Shown here: positions 8,314 to 17,628 of the stretch, one piece after another
Layout of the letters: each line of letters begins with the position of its first letter
Numbering within the stretch: the stretch's first letter is position 1
Source of the DNA: CAYYOS01 sp964473355
GTDB lineage: Bacteria > Pseudomonadota > Gammaproteobacteria > Burkholderiales > REEB80
Assembly (NCBI GenBank): GCA_964473355.1
Contig: CAYYOS010000007.1
Location: 1 to 32,941, forward strand
Direction of reading: 5' to 3'
Length of the DNA: 32,941 nt
Notes under the pieces: model-generated
Databases searched by the model: none
What the model was told of the DNA's origin: nothing
Seen by the model: only the letters and a program-made list of their open reading frames with translations
Made by a program: the position numbers and the translations under genes

Positions 8314-9397
8314 ACTGGCTGGGGTCTTTTAATGTCTGACTTAACACGTCTTTAGAAACATCTGAAGCTAGAAATGCACTGCCAATATCACGTAGCAACA
8401 CAAATCGGATTTTGCCGTCCTCTACTTTTTTATCTAGACCCATAAGACCTAAATAGGTCTCGCAACCCAAGTCGGGGGCGCGGCGAACCAATCCGGCGCG
8501 CCGATACAAATTATTAATGCGGGCTACGACGGCAGGATTGAGCAAGCCCAAACGTAGCGACAAATCTGCGGCCAAAATTGTCCCCGCGGCCACGGCTTCA
8601 CCGTGTAGCCACTGCCCATAGCCGGCGCCAGCTTCGATGGCGTGGCCGAACGTATGCCCCAAATTTAATAGTGCGCGCGTACCCTTTTCGTACTCGTCGG
8701 CTGCTACGACCTTCGCTTTGTTCTCGCACGAACGGAAAATTGCGTGGGCCAGGGCTTGCCTATCGCGGGCCACAAGAAGTTCAATATTCTCTTCCAGCCA
8801 CGCAAAAAATTCAGGATCGCGTATCAATCCATATTTTATGACCTCAGCCAAGCCCGACGAAAGCTCTGGGTCTGGCAAGGTGTCTAAGGTGGAAGTGTCG
8901 GCCAGTACCAGCTGCGGCTGGTAAAAAGCCCCAATCATATTTTTACCGAGCGGATGATTGATACCGGTTTTTCCGCCGACCGAGGAGTCCACTTGAGCCA
9001 GCAATGTGGTGGGTACTTGGATGAACGGCACGCCCCGCAAGTAGCTGGCGGCGGCAAAGCCGGTAATGTCGCCGATAACGCCACCGCCTAGCGCAATGAG
9101 CGTAGTTTTGCGCTCCACGTGGTTTTCCAGCAACTGATCATAGATATGATTTAAGGTCTCCGCGTTTTTATACGCCTCACCATCCGGCAATACAATGCTG
9201 GTAACCGCGATCCCGGCCTTCTCTAGCGCTTCTTGCAGCCGCGATAGATACAAGGGTGCCACGGTTATGTTGGTGATAATCACCGCTCGATTTTGCCCAA
9301 GGTACGGGACCAACCGCGCGTTGGCTTCCAGCAATAGGCCGTCGGAAATAAGTATAGGGTAGGCGTGATGGCCCAAATCTACCGTCAGGCTTAGCAC
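8306..9397 (-). CDS. aroB: 3-dehydroquinate synthase
   Basis: A 363-residue enzyme converting DAHP to 3-dehydroquinate, the second step of the shikimate pathway, using NAD and a divalent metal. The PDGEAYKN motif (71-78), the NAD-binding GGGVIGD (104-110), VPTTLLAQVDSSVGGKTGIN (129-148), the metal-binding NLGHTFGHAIE and the HGEAVAAG motif are all present. The start is GTG at 9397, overlapping the end of aroK by 7 bases, and the protein begins VLSLTVDLGHHAYPI, the usual family N-terminus. It is full length and appears translationally coupled to both neighbours. Confidence 0.97.
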   Translation of the reverse strand: MLSLTVDLGHHAYPILISDGLLLEANARLVPYLGQNRAVIITNITVAPLYLSRLQEALEKAGIAVTSIVLPDGEAYKNAETLNHIYDQLLENHVERKTTLIALGGGVIGDITGFAAASYLRGVPFIQVPTTLLAQVDSSVGGKTGINHPLGKNMIGAFYQPQLVLADTSTLDTLPDPELSSGLAEVIKYGLIRDPEFFAWLEENIELLVARDRQALAHAIFRSCENKAKVVAADEYEKGTRALLNLGHTFGHAIEAGAGYGQWLHGEAVAAGTILAADLSLRLGLLNPAVVARINNLYRRAGLVRRAPDLGCETYLGLMGLDKKVEDGKIRFVLLRDIGSAFLASDVSKDVLSQTLKDPSQYA

Positions 9398-9924
9398 GAA
9401 GAAGCAATTCTATGCAGAAGTTTTTGTTCTAGATCTTGGAGTAGCGCGTGCACATTAGCAGCACTAGAATCAATAATAATGTCCGCAATTTCACGGTAGA
9501 GGGGGTCGCGTTCCCGGTGTAGTTCTTCGAGTTTAGCGCGCGGGTTGGGAGTACGTAGTAGCGGCCGATTTTTGTCGTGCCGGGTGCGCTGCCACAACTC
9601 ACCTACCTCGGCATTAAGATAGACAACCGTACCGTTTTCGCTCAAAAAATGGCGATTTTCTGGGGATAAAATGACACCGCCTCCCGTCGCCAGCACGATG
9701 TTTTGTCTTAAAACCAGTTCCTTAAGCAGCCTTGCTTCGCGCCGGCGAAAACCTTCCTCGCCTTCTAATTCAAAAATTAGTGGAACCCGGGCGCCTGTGC
9801 GACGTTCGATTTCATGATCAGCGTCCAGAAATGTTTTGTGCAGGCGCCGGGCAAGAAGTTTTCCTACGGTCGTTTTACCCGCGCCCATGAGTCCTATCAG
9901 AAAAATATTTCCCGCTACTTCCAT
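9391..9924 (-). CDS. aroK: Shikimate kinase
   Basis: A 177-residue enzyme phosphorylating shikimate at O-3. The Walker A is at residues 11-18 (GLMGAGKT). The shikimate-binding LDADHEIE (33-40), R60, the GGGV motif (81-84) and the lid RPLL are visible. It starts at ATG 9924 and is followed directly by aroB. The five bases AGGGG just before the ATG are too close to act as a normal Shine-Dalgarno, and they can pair with CCCCT seven bases further upstream, forming a small hairpin at the ribosome-binding region. pilQ lies upstream, but a terminator-like hairpin at 10003-10035 separates the two. Confidence 0.97.
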   Translation of the reverse strand: MEVAGNIFLIGLMGAGKTTVGKLLARRLHKTFLDADHEIERRTGARVPLIFELEGEEGFRRREARLLKELVLRQNIVLATGGGVILSPENRHFLSENGTVVYLNAEVGELWQRTRHDKNRPLLRTPNPRAKLEELHRERDPLYREIADIIIDSSAANVHALLQDLEQKLLHRIASSC

Positions 9925-10002
9925 GCCCCTGTATTGTAGGGGAAGGCGCGCTTTAGAGCTAGCCTAGGTTAATGCGCAGTCAAGCGATGCAAAGGATGCG
10001 CA

Positions 10003-10035
10003 TATCAAAACGGCCACGACGTAGCCGTTTTGATA
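10003..10035 (-). terminator. Terminator-like hairpin between pilQ and aroK
   Basis: Perfect 12-base arms (TATCAAAACGGC and GCCGTTTTGATA) flank a 9-base loop, just after the pilQ stop. The GGC/GCC base with flanking A and T tracts resembles a bidirectional rho-independent terminator, although the T tract is only four bases and is partly within the stem. It would end the pilMNOPQ transcript before aroK. Confidence 0.65.
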
Positions 10036-10041
10036 CGACGT

Positions 10042-12182
10042 TTAACGAAGGTTTAAACTTTCTTTGATGATTTTCGGCGTGATGAAAATAAGCAGTTCGG
10101 TTTTATCGTCTTGCTTACTGGTAGTTCGAAATAAATTCCCCAATACCGGTAAGTCACCAAAGAAGGGTACTTTATCCACTTCATCTCGGGACACTTGCTC
10201 GTAGATACCGCCTAATACTGCCGTCTCGCCGTTGCCTACCAATACTTGGGTCAGCACTTTTTTAGTATCAATGGAGGGTATGCCTACAAATATTTGCCCG
10301 ACGGAGTCTTTCTTAACCTCTAAATCCATGATGATTTTATCGTCTGGAGTAATTTGTGGCGTCACCGATAAACTCAACACTGCCGGCTTAAACGCGACAC
10401 TGGTTGCGCCGCTGGATGAAGCTTGCAAGTAAGGAATCTCGGTCCCCTGTTCGATAACCGCTTTCTTTTGGTCTGCGGTAATGACGCGCGGACTAGAAAT
10501 AACTTTGCCGCGCCCATCGGCTTCTAATGCAGAGAGCTCCAGATTAATTAAATTTCCGCTGCCCAGATTAAGTAGCGTCAACGCAATGGAGCCAGCCGCG
10601 CCCGCAACCGGCAAATTCACGTTTAAGTTTTGCCCACCCGCCGGCTTGATACCTGTGGATAGCCCAAAAGAGCTGGGCGTGCCGGTTGGGTTAATTGGCA
10701 CGGGCGGAAAGGTTTCCAACGTGCCACTGGTTCCGATTGCCAGGTTTCCGGAGGTGCCCGCAGCTTGATTACCGAAGCGCACGCCCAACTGTTTGCTAAA
10801 TTTATCGTCGGCTATCACGATACGCGCCTCTATCATCACCTGACGCACAGCGACATCGATTTGCGCGATGAGACGGCGAATTTCATCCAGCTTACTGGGG
10901 ATGTCCTGGATAAAAAGTGTGTTGGTCCGGGAATCAATGACTGCACTGCCGCGCTTGGATAGTATCTTTTGCTTGTCATCGCTTAAAATTTTCTGGAAAG
11001 CTTCGGCTTTTTGNNNNNNNNNNAACTTTCGGTGCGTATCGGCTCCAGATCGGAAATCTGCTGCCGCGCTTCTAGCTCCAATTTTTCTTTGGTCGCCAAT
11101 TCATCGGTGGGCGCAATTAAAATTACATTGCCGGTTTTGCGCATGCTCAAACCCTTGCTCTGCAATATAATATCCAGGGCTTGATCCCACGGTACGTCTT
11201 TTAAGCGCAGGGTTAAATTCCCGGAAACGGAGTCACTGGTAATGATGTTTAAGCCTGTAAAGTCGGCGATGACTTGCAAAACCGAGCGAACTTCGACGTT
11301 TTGAAAATTGAGTGAAAGTTTTTCACCCGCATAGCCAGGCCGCGCGCCCTGCACTAATTTGTTCGGGTCCTCGGCAACCGGCTTAACGTCTATGAAAAAT
11401 TGGCGGTCGGTCTGGTAAGCCGAGTGCTCCCACAACCCTTTGGGTTCAATCACAATACGTACATTCCCGCCTTGCGTGAATGCATCGACGGTTTGCACGG
11501 GTGTACCGAAATCCAATACGTCGAGGCGGCGTTCAAGATTCCGTGGCAGGGTCGCATCCAATAAATCCACAACGATGGTTTTCCCCTGCTGGCGAATATT
11601 AATGCCAGTGGTGGTATCCGATAAATCTACCACTACGCGGCCTTCTCCACTTGCGCCGCGGCGAAAATCGATATCGCGAACACTGTGTTTTTGATTGGTA
11701 ACCTGCGCCTCGGCGAACCGCGGGGTAACATTAGTGGTCGTAGTGGTGCTGGCGCTACCGGGTTGCAGTGTAACCAGCAAATTACGTCCGTCGGTGCTGG
11801 TTTCATAGGCAACGGGACGAGTTAAATTCATTACCACGCGTGTGCGTGATCCCGCCTGGGCTACATTAATGCTTCGTAGCACGCCTTCATTAATGTTAAT
11901 TGAGCTTTTTCCTAGGCCGTTACCGGTTTCGGCAAAATCCAAGGAAATACGTGCCGGGTTATTTATGACAAAGCCGGCGGGTTGCGCCGCTAGCGGGGCT
12001 TTCATACCCAGTCGAACCACAATTTTTCCATTTGGCTGCACCGAATAATCCACAGCATCAATGGTATTTAAATTCTCACTCGCGGGCTCGGCGGCAAACG
12101 TCCACCCGGAAATTGACAGAAGCGCGCCGCAGCTTATTAGCTGAGCGAAACGCATAAATTTATGAGAAATAAAAACGTTCAT
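10042..12182 (-). CDS. pilQ: Type IV pilus secretin PilQ (interrupted by an assembly gap)
   Basis: The outer-membrane secretin through which the type IV pilus passes. A signal peptide (MNVFISHKFMRFAQLI, ending near TFA) is followed by AMIN-type domains that bind peptidoglycan, a secretin N0/STN domain (LSLNFQNVEVRSVLQVIADF), an N1 domain, and a secretin core with the VPFFGDLPVLGNLFR motif and an ELLIFITPKI ending. Ten N at 11014-11023 put the two halves in different frames; both halves are otherwise open and match PilQ, so this is best read as one intact gene of about 715 residues. The start chosen is ATG 12182, which overlaps the pilP stop by 4 bases and has an AGGAG 7 bases upstream; an in-frame ATG at 12236 inside pilP lacks such support. 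Confidence 0.93.
11014..11023. other. Assembly gap (10 N) inside pilQ
   Basis: Ten undetermined bases. The upstream coding frame reaches the gap with the first base of a codon (11024), and the downstream frame resumes on a codon start at 11013, so the true missing length must be 2 modulo 3. Ten is not, so the gap size is a placeholder. Confidence 0.98.
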
Positions 12183-12697
12183 TTTTTCTGCTCCTGTTCT
12201 TCTTGCAGTTGAAGAGTGCTCTGTCTTTCCGACCACTCGCCGCTACCGTCTTGGATGATTTCATTAAGTTTGATTTCGGTATCGCTGATGCTGGTAACCA
12301 TACCGAAATTTTGCCCCAGATAATTGCCTGCCTTGATGCGAAAAACGTTATTGTCCGGCGTTTTCACCAAGGCATAATTGGTTTTATCTTGACGCAAGGT
12401 GCCAACCATTTTCAGGTTTTCTATCGGATATGCTTCTAGCGCCTCTTTGCGGCGATTGAGGTCGGGTTGGATACCAGAGCTGCTGCCGGCTTGCGGTTGC
12501 AGTTTTCGGGGCTTAAAGGGGTCCGGGATGTCGTAGGCGTTATAGGTAAAGCCTTCGTAGGGTTTCACCTCCGGCAGCGGCTCGACCTTACCCCGTAACT
12601 CTTCCCCCGTAGCTTGTGTAAATCGTTTAACGTCAACCAAATCATCGCTACCGCAAGCGCTGAGGGTAAAGATCAAGAGCAGTAGACTTAGCCTCAT
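12179..12697 (-). CDS. pilP: Type IV pilus inner-membrane lipoprotein PilP
   Basis: A 172-residue lipoprotein with a lipobox ending at C15 (LSAC). PilP bridges the PilN/PilO inner-membrane complex to the secretin PilQ in the periplasm. The C-terminal half (residues about 85-160: YPIENLKMVGTLRQDKTNYALVKTPDN and GNYLGQNFGMVTSISDTEIKL) is the conserved beta-domain. The N-terminal third is Pro-rich and probably an extended linker. Both ends overlap neighbours by 4 bases (pilO and pilQ), consistent with strict stoichiometric coupling. Confidence 0.95.
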   Translation of the reverse strand: MRLSLLLLIFTLSACGSDDLVDVKRFTQATGEELRGKVEPLPEVKPYEGFTYNAYDIPDPFKPRKLQPQAGSSSGIQPDLNRRKEALEAYPIENLKMVGTLRQDKTNYALVKTPDNNVFRIKAGNYLGQNFGMVTSISDTEIKLNEIIQDGSGEWSERQSTLQLQEEQEQKK

Positions 12698-13317
12698 TTC
12701 TTAGGCTCCTTGTCTTTCGCGGCTTTTTTCTGAGCGGCGATTTCTTCCTCGTCCAAGTATCGATAAGTCCGCGCCGTGCTCTCCATACTAAGTTTGCCAT
12801 CCTTAGCCACGTTTACAATATTGATATCGTTTAGCGTCACAATGCGGGGTAGTTGTGAGACATCACTGGCAAACGCGCCAAGGTCATGGTAGTCGCCCGT
12901 AACTTTAATGGTAATAGGCAGCTCAGCGTAAAATTCTGAGACAGTTTCTTGGGTCGCGGGCTTGAATAGCTCAAATTCTAAGCCTCGCCCTAAGCCGGCC
13001 TGGTTGATATCCGTGAGCAAGGCGTCCATTTCCGATTTGTTGGGCAGCTGCCGAAGTAACGCACCAAACGACTGCTCGATATCTTTTAGCTGTTGTTTAT
13101 AGGTTTCGAGATTGATTGCTTGCTTTTTCTTGTCTACGAAAGTCTTTCTGAGGGTGATCTCTTTATTTTTGTCGGCATCCAGTTGCGTAATTTGGTTACT
13201 CCAATCGAACCAATATCCGGCGGCCAAAATCACCACGAGCAACACGCCCAAAGCCGCCATCCTGCTAGCTACTGGCCAGTTGCCGATGTCTTTAAAATTA
13301 AGCTCGTTGATGTTCAT
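12694..13317 (-). CDS. pilO: Type IV pilus assembly protein PilO
   Basis: A 207-residue bitopic inner-membrane protein. A single membrane segment at about residues 20-37 (VASRMAALGVLLVVILAAGYWF) is followed by a coiled coil and a periplasmic ferredoxin-like domain (FKPATQETVSEFYAELPITIKVTGDYHDLGAFASDVSQLPRIVTL), the hallmark of PilO. It forms a heterodimer with PilN and binds PilP. The tail is rich in Lys and Glu. It overlaps pilN and pilP by 4 bases each. Confidence 0.96.
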   Translation of the reverse strand: MNINELNFKDIGNWPVASRMAALGVLLVVILAAGYWFDWSNQITQLDADKNKEITLRKTFVDKKKQAINLETYKQQLKDIEQSFGALLRQLPNKSEMDALLTDINQAGLGRGLEFELFKPATQETVSEFYAELPITIKVTGDYHDLGAFASDVSQLPRIVTLNDINIVNVAKDGKLSMESTARTYRYLDEEEIAAQKKAAKDKEPKK

Positions 13318-13913
13318 AATTTTTTCGCAACAGGCGCTTTCGCCCCAGGGGCGGGCGTTGCTTGTTGAGTTTGCGGAGGCGTCAATTTAACGTTTAAAGA
13401 AAATTCCGAAACACGCAGGTTATTGAGCATCACCGCCTTACTTTCAACTAGATCTGGGGCTTCCAGAAAGGGCGATGAATCCAGATTGCGAATGAGCGTG
13501 GCAATTCTGGCGTTAGATTGCGCGTAGCCCTGCAAATTAACCACGTTACCCGTTTGTTTTACGCCTTTAAAATAGACGCCATCGGGCAGCAACCGCACAA
13601 GTTGATCGAGCAGATGAACAACCATGGAACGATTGCTTTGTAAGTTTTCTACGACCTGCTTGCGCGCTAGCAGGGATTGAATTTGTTCTTGCAAACCTTT
13701 GATTTCTACTATTTCTTTGTCTAGTTTAGCGATCTCGCCTTCTAGATACTTATTGCGCTCGGCTTGGGCATCAATGCTGCTCGCAAAATACGAATGCACC
13801 AGGAAAATTAAAAAGCCACCCAATACGATTACGCCCACCGCCATAAAATTAAACTGTCGGGTACGCGCGGCACGCGCATGTTCCCGATGTGGCAGTAAAT
13901 TGATGCGTATCAT
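13314..13913 (-). CDS. pilN: Type IV pilus assembly protein PilN
   Basis: A 199-residue bitopic protein beginning MIRINLLPHRE, the conserved cytoplasmic INLLP segment that docks into PilM. One membrane helix lies at about residues 24-45, followed by a coiled coil and a periplasmic domain (LVRLLPDGVYFKGVKQTGNVVNLQGYAQSN). It links cytoplasmic PilM to PilO/PilP. The last 25 residues are Pro/Ala/Gln-rich. It overlaps pilM and pilO by 4 bases. Confidence 0.96.
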   Translation of the reverse strand: MIRINLLPHREHARAARTRQFNFMAVGVIVLGGFLIFLVHSYFASSIDAQAERNKYLEGEIAKLDKEIVEIKGLQEQIQSLLARKQVVENLQSNRSMVVHLLDQLVRLLPDGVYFKGVKQTGNVVNLQGYAQSNARIATLIRNLDSSPFLEAPDLVESKAVMLNNLRVSEFSLNVKLTPPQTQQATPAPGAKAPVAKKL

Positions 13914-14983
13914 TTATCAAATCTCCGCATCGCCAGTCCGCACGCAATCAGCAAGGCTGGCGCATCCGCGGTTAGTTGACGGGGCTTAACCTTCTGGGAC
14001 AGCGACATGTTGGCAAAGGGATTAGCGATAATGGTGGTGATTTGAGTACGCGCGGACACGACGTCGTCTATGCCCGGAATCATCGCGGTGCCGCCGCCTA
14101 AGACAATATGATCAACCCTGGTAAACTGGGTGGAAGAGAAGAAGAACTGCAACGCCCGTGAGATTTCCAAAGATAAGGTATCCATAAAGGGTTGCAGGAT
14201 CTCCGCGTCGTAACTATCCGGGAGGCCACCGTTTCTTTTAGCCAACTCCGCTTCTTCGGAGGAAAGGCTGTAACGGCGCTGAATTTCTTGGTTAAGTTGA
14301 TGTCCGCCAAACCCTTGCTCGCGCATGTAAACCGACTGATTGTTGTGGAGCATATTGAGGTGCATCATAGCCGTGCCGATATCGATGATGGCCACGGTTT
14401 GGTCGCGACCGGCATTGGGTAGTTGCGGGGCGATCAGCTCATAGGCTGTTTGGGTGGCAAAGGAGTCGACGTCCATAATGAGCACTTTTAGCCCGGCGGA
14501 TTGGGCGACGGCGACGCGATCATCAACCTTTTCTTTTCTCGAGGCAGCAATCAACACCTCAACTTCCTCGTGGCCGGTGGGGGCCGGACCTAGAACTTGA
14601 AAATCCAGATTGACTTCATCCAAGGCAAAAGGAATGTATTGATTGGCTTCGCTTTCGACTTGTAATTCCAGCTCGGTTTCCCGCATGCCCGCCTGGACGA
14701 TAATTTTTTTGGTGATGACCGCGGCGGCGGGTAGGGCTAAAGCAGCGGTTTTTGTGCGTGTTCCTAAGCGTTTCCAAGCGCGCTTCACCACGTCGCTAAC
14801 GGTTTCGATGTTAGCAATATTGCCATCCACTACCGCGTCTTTTGGTAACGGCTCCATTGCGTAACGCTCTACTCGATATAGGTTTTTGCCCGCTTCGCTG
14901 ATCTCGACCATCTTGACGGCGGAAGAACTGATGTCGACGCCAATCAGCGGGGTGGATTTACCTTTGAACAAGTCCAGTTGCAA
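13910..14983 (-). CDS. pilM: Type IV pilus assembly protein PilM (actin-like ATPase)
   Basis: A 357-residue cytoplasmic actin/FtsA-fold protein that binds the N-terminus of PilN. The nucleotide-binding signatures GVDISSSAVKMVEI (about 15-28), IIDIGTAMMHL and the LGGGTAMIPG loop near residue 305 are visible. The start ATG at 14983 has GAGG 7 bases upstream. It is the first gene of pilMNOPQ and diverges from mrcA across a 303-base region, the classic arrangement in proteobacteria. The C-terminus ends ACGLAMRRFDK, typical of full-length PilM. Confidence 0.96.
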   Translation of the reverse strand: MQLDLFKGKSTPLIGVDISSSAVKMVEISEAGKNLYRVERYAMEPLPKDAVVDGNIANIETVSDVVKRAWKRLGTRTKTAALALPAAAVITKKIIVQAGMRETELELQVESEANQYIPFALDEVNLDFQVLGPAPTGHEEVEVLIAASRKEKVDDRVAVAQSAGLKVLIMDVDSFATQTAYELIAPQLPNAGRDQTVAIIDIGTAMMHLNMLHNNQSVYMREQGFGGHQLNQEIQRRYSLSSEEAELAKRNGGLPDSYDAEILQPFMDTLSLEISRALQFFFSSTQFTRVDHIVLGGGTAMIPGIDDVVSARTQITTIIANPFANMSLSQKVKPRQLTADAPALLIACGLAMRRFDK

Positions 14984-15020
14984 TGAAGTGTCCTCGTGAT
15001 TATGTTTTTATTTATAGTGA

Positions 15021-15049
15021 AACATATAATTTACATTAAATCCTAGCAA
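15021..15049 (-). promoter_or_regulatory. Candidate sigma-70 promoter of pilMNOPQ
   Basis: On the minus strand, TTGCTA (15044-15049) and TATGTT (15021-15026) are separated by 17 bases, each matching four of six consensus positions. The predicted start near 15014 leaves about 30 bases before the pilM ATG. An A+T-rich tract upstream could act as an UP element. Confidence 0.4.
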
Positions 15050-15185
15050 CAACTATCCAGACTGTAAAGTTATTTTTTTAATTAAATTTGTTTTCTTTGC
15101 ATCTGACATATTGGCGGGGGTTTTCCGCTGGCATAAATGGACACGCCCTGCACTTAATTGACTAGCGGATTTTAGGTAACAAACC

Positions 15186-15229
15186 ACCAAGGTGCCGCGG
15201 TACGGCGCTCTATTCGCCGACCAAGGTGC
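15186..15229 (+). repeat. Direct repeat ACCAAGGTGC x2 upstream of mrcA
   Basis: Copies are at 15186-15195 and 15220-15229, 34 bases apart, and the second ends 57 bases before the mrcA ATG. Between them, GCCG/CGGC and GGCG/CGCC can form short stems. The function is unknown; tandem operator sites or leader structure are possible. Confidence 0.4.
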
Positions 15230-15286
15230 GTTCTTCTAGGCTTTCAAGGATAATGGCTAAATTTGCCCCCTTAGGTAAAACACATA

Positions 15287-17620
15287 ATGGACTATGCAGT
15301 CTTAGCGCGTAAATTTGGGCGCTACTTTTTAATTGTCTTTGCCGCCATAGGAGTGACCGCGGCCTTGGCTTTGGTATTGGCGGCACTGATTGTCTACCCG
15401 ACGTTACCATCTCTAGATGCGTTAACCGACTATAAGCCTAAGATCCCCTTGCGCGTTTACACCGCCGATGGGGCGTTGATCGGCGAATTTGGGGAAGAGC
15501 GGCGCGCCCTAATTAAAATTAGCGCGGTGCCCAAGACGATGCGGGACGCGATCCTGGCCGCCGAGGATGATAGCTTCTACCGTCATGGGGGCGTGGACTA
15601 CAAAGGCGTCTTGCGGGCCGCGTGGGCCAACCTCAAGGGCGACAAGCAAGGGGCCAGCACCCTGACTATGCAGGTGGCCCGGAATTTCTTTCTAAGCAAC
15701 GAGAAAACTTTCTCGCGGAAATTTAGCGAAGTGTTATTGGCACTGAAGATTGAACGTAGTATCCCTAAAGACCAAATTCTCGAACTGTATATTAATCAAA
15801 TTTATTTGGGGCAGCGCGCCTATGGTTTTGCGGCTGCGGCTCAGGTCTATTACGGCAAAACCCTGGACAAGCTCAGCCTCTCGGAAACGGCAATGTTAGC
15901 GGGCCTGCCCAAAGCGCCGTCGCGCTTTAACCCCGTCGTTAATCCGCAGCGCGCCAAAGAGCGCCAGCACTACGTGCTACGGCGCATGCAAGAGTTAAGA
16001 TACATCTCTCCGCTTCAATATCAAGCCGCACTAAAGGAACAGTCACGCGTAAAAAACGCTTTACAGGAGTTCGAAGTGAGTGCTGACTATGTTGCGGAGA
16101 TGGCGAGACAGGTAATGTTTGATCGCTATTCTGACGAGGCGTACACGCGCGGATTTCGGATTTACACCACGCTAAAAAAAGACGATCAGGTGGCAGCCAA
16201 CCGGGCGCTGCGGCAAGGCATTATGGATTATGACAAACGTCATGGGTATCGTGGCCCGGAGGGCTTCATCGCCTTACCTGCGGATATGGCAGAACAAAAA
16301 ACCAAGCTGGATCAGGCTTTCGAGGAGGTCCAAGCGGTCAATGGTTTGCTACCCGCGGTGGCGCTTGATGCAGGACCGAAATCAGTGAAAGCCTATGTAT
16401 CTACCGGTGAAACCATTGACATTACAGGAGAGGGCCTGCAATTTGTGCAAAAAGCCTTAGGCGCGAAAACGGATGTCAAGAATAAAATACGCCCAGGCGC
16501 GCTGATTCGCGTGCAAAAAGATGAAAAAGGCAAATGGGAAATCCGCCAATTGCCACAGGTTGAAGCGGCCTTTGTTTCCATCGATCCTAACGATGGTGCC
16601 ATTCAAGCACTAGTGGGCGGCATGGATTTTAATCGCAACAAATTTAATCACGTTATTCAAGCTTGGCGGCAGCCAGGTTCAAGCTTCAAACCATTCATTT
16701 ATTCGGCGGCCCTGGAAAAAGGGTTTACCAGCGCCTCTATAATAAATGACGCACCAGTGACCTTTGGATCGGGTAGCCAGCTTTGGCAGCCAAAAAATTA
16801 CGACGGCACCTACTCTGGGCCCTTGAGGATGCGCGCGGCATTGGCTAAATCAAAAAACATGGTGTCAATCCGCCTCCTAAATGCCATCGGTGTGAATTAC
16901 GCGCAAGACTACATCACCCGGTTTGGCTTCGCTGCCGCACAACACCCGCCCTATCTCACGATGGCTTTAGGGGCGGGTTCGGTTACACCTTATCAGATGG
17001 CCAGTGCCTATTCGATTTTTGCCAACGGTGGCTACCGAGTTAAGCCGTATTTCATTGAGCGAATTTTAGACTATCGGGGTAATCTTTTAGCGCAAGCTAA
17101 CCCGGTGCGTGCCGGTGCCGGCGCGGAAAGGGTTATCGATGAACGTAACGCCTTTATCATGACCAGCATGATGCAGGATGTAATCCGGCGCGGTACAGCG
17201 ATGCGCGCACTGCAGTTAGGGCGTAGTGACTTATCCGGAAAAACCGGCACGACTAATGATTTAATTGATGCATGGTTTGCGGGGTATAACGCTAATCTGA
17301 TTGCTGTGGCATGGATAGGCTACGATAAGCCACGCACTTTAGGCGGAAACGAAACTGGCTCGCAGGCGGCGCTGCCCATATGGATAAATTATATGGCGAA
17401 GGTCCTGAAAGGAAAGCCGGAAGCGGTGCGGCCCATGCCAGAAGGCGTGGTGGCGATCCCCATCAACGCCGGGAACGGCCTACGGGTAAGCGACGGTGGT
17501 GGCGGCTTGACCGAGTATTTTTATGCGGAAAACGTGCCGCATGTACAGAGTAGCTGGGATAGTGAGAGCAATGGCGAGGCAGGTAGCGCCGCCGACGAAG
17601 TCAAGGACCAGCTTTTTTAA
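15287..17620 (+). CDS. mrcA: Penicillin-binding protein 1A, bifunctional peptidoglycan synthase
   Basis: A 777-residue class A PBP polymerising and cross-linking peptidoglycan. It has an N-terminal membrane anchor (about 10-35). The GT51 glycosyltransferase domain has catalytic E93 in EDDSFYRHGG and the GASTLTMQVARN motif. An OB-like insert domain (about 330-430) is followed by the transpeptidase domain with catalytic S465 (SSFK), SKN, and K652-T-G. All catalytic motifs are intact and the length is normal. The C-terminal tail is Gly/Ser/Glu-rich. The gene is divergent from pilM, the usual position of ponA/mrcA in this group. The Shine-Dalgarno before the ATG is weak. Confidence 0.96.
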   Translation: MDYAVLARKFGRYFLIVFAAIGVTAALALVLAALIVYPTLPSLDALTDYKPKIPLRVYTADGALIGEFGEERRALIKISAVPKTMRDAILAAEDDSFYRHGGVDYKGVLRAAWANLKGDKQGASTLTMQVARNFFLSNEKTFSRKFSEVLLALKIERSIPKDQILELYINQIYLGQRAYGFAAAAQVYYGKTLDKLSLSETAMLAGLPKAPSRFNPVVNPQRAKERQHYVLRRMQELRYISPLQYQAALKEQSRVKNALQEFEVSADYVAEMARQVMFDRYSDEAYTRGFRIYTTLKKDDQVAANRALRQGIMDYDKRHGYRGPEGFIALPADMAEQKTKLDQAFEEVQAVNGLLPAVALDAGPKSVKAYVSTGETIDITGEGLQFVQKALGAKTDVKNKIRPGALIRVQKDEKGKWEIRQLPQVEAAFVSIDPNDGAIQALVGGMDFNRNKFNHVIQAWRQPGSSFKPFIYSAALEKGFTSASIINDAPVTFGSGSQLWQPKNYDGTYSGPLRMRAALAKSKNMVSIRLLNAIGVNYAQDYITRFGFAAAQHPPYLTMALGAGSVTPYQMASAYSIFANGGYRVKPYFIERILDYRGNLLAQANPVRAGAGAERVIDERNAFIMTSMMQDVIRRGTAMRALQLGRSDLSGKTGTTNDLIDAWFAGYNANLIAVAWIGYDKPRTLGGNETGSQAALPIWINYMAKVLKGKPEAVRPMPEGVVAIPINAGNGLRVSDGGGGLTEYFYAENVPHVQSSWDSESNGEAGSAADEVKDQLF

Positions 17621-17628
17621 TTTTTAAT

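Larger units (their letters stand above)
14984..15286. other. Divergent control region between pilM and mrcA
   Basis: No gene was found in these 303 bases. The pilM side is strongly A+T-rich (15001-15105), with a plausible promoter. The mrcA side contains two direct copies of ACCAAGGTGC and short G+C-rich inverted repeats between and beside them. No convincing -35/-10 pair for mrcA was identified. Confidence 0.6.

Noticed and set aside
10042..12236. pilQ as two separate genes or a frameshifted pseudogene
   Set aside because: The frame change coincides exactly with ten N; both sides are good PilQ sequence, so it is an assembly gap.
15138..15151. TGGACACGCCCTGC as a sigma-54 promoter upstream of mrcA
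   Set aside because: GG-GC spacing is nine, one base short, and mrcA is not an expected sigma-54 target.
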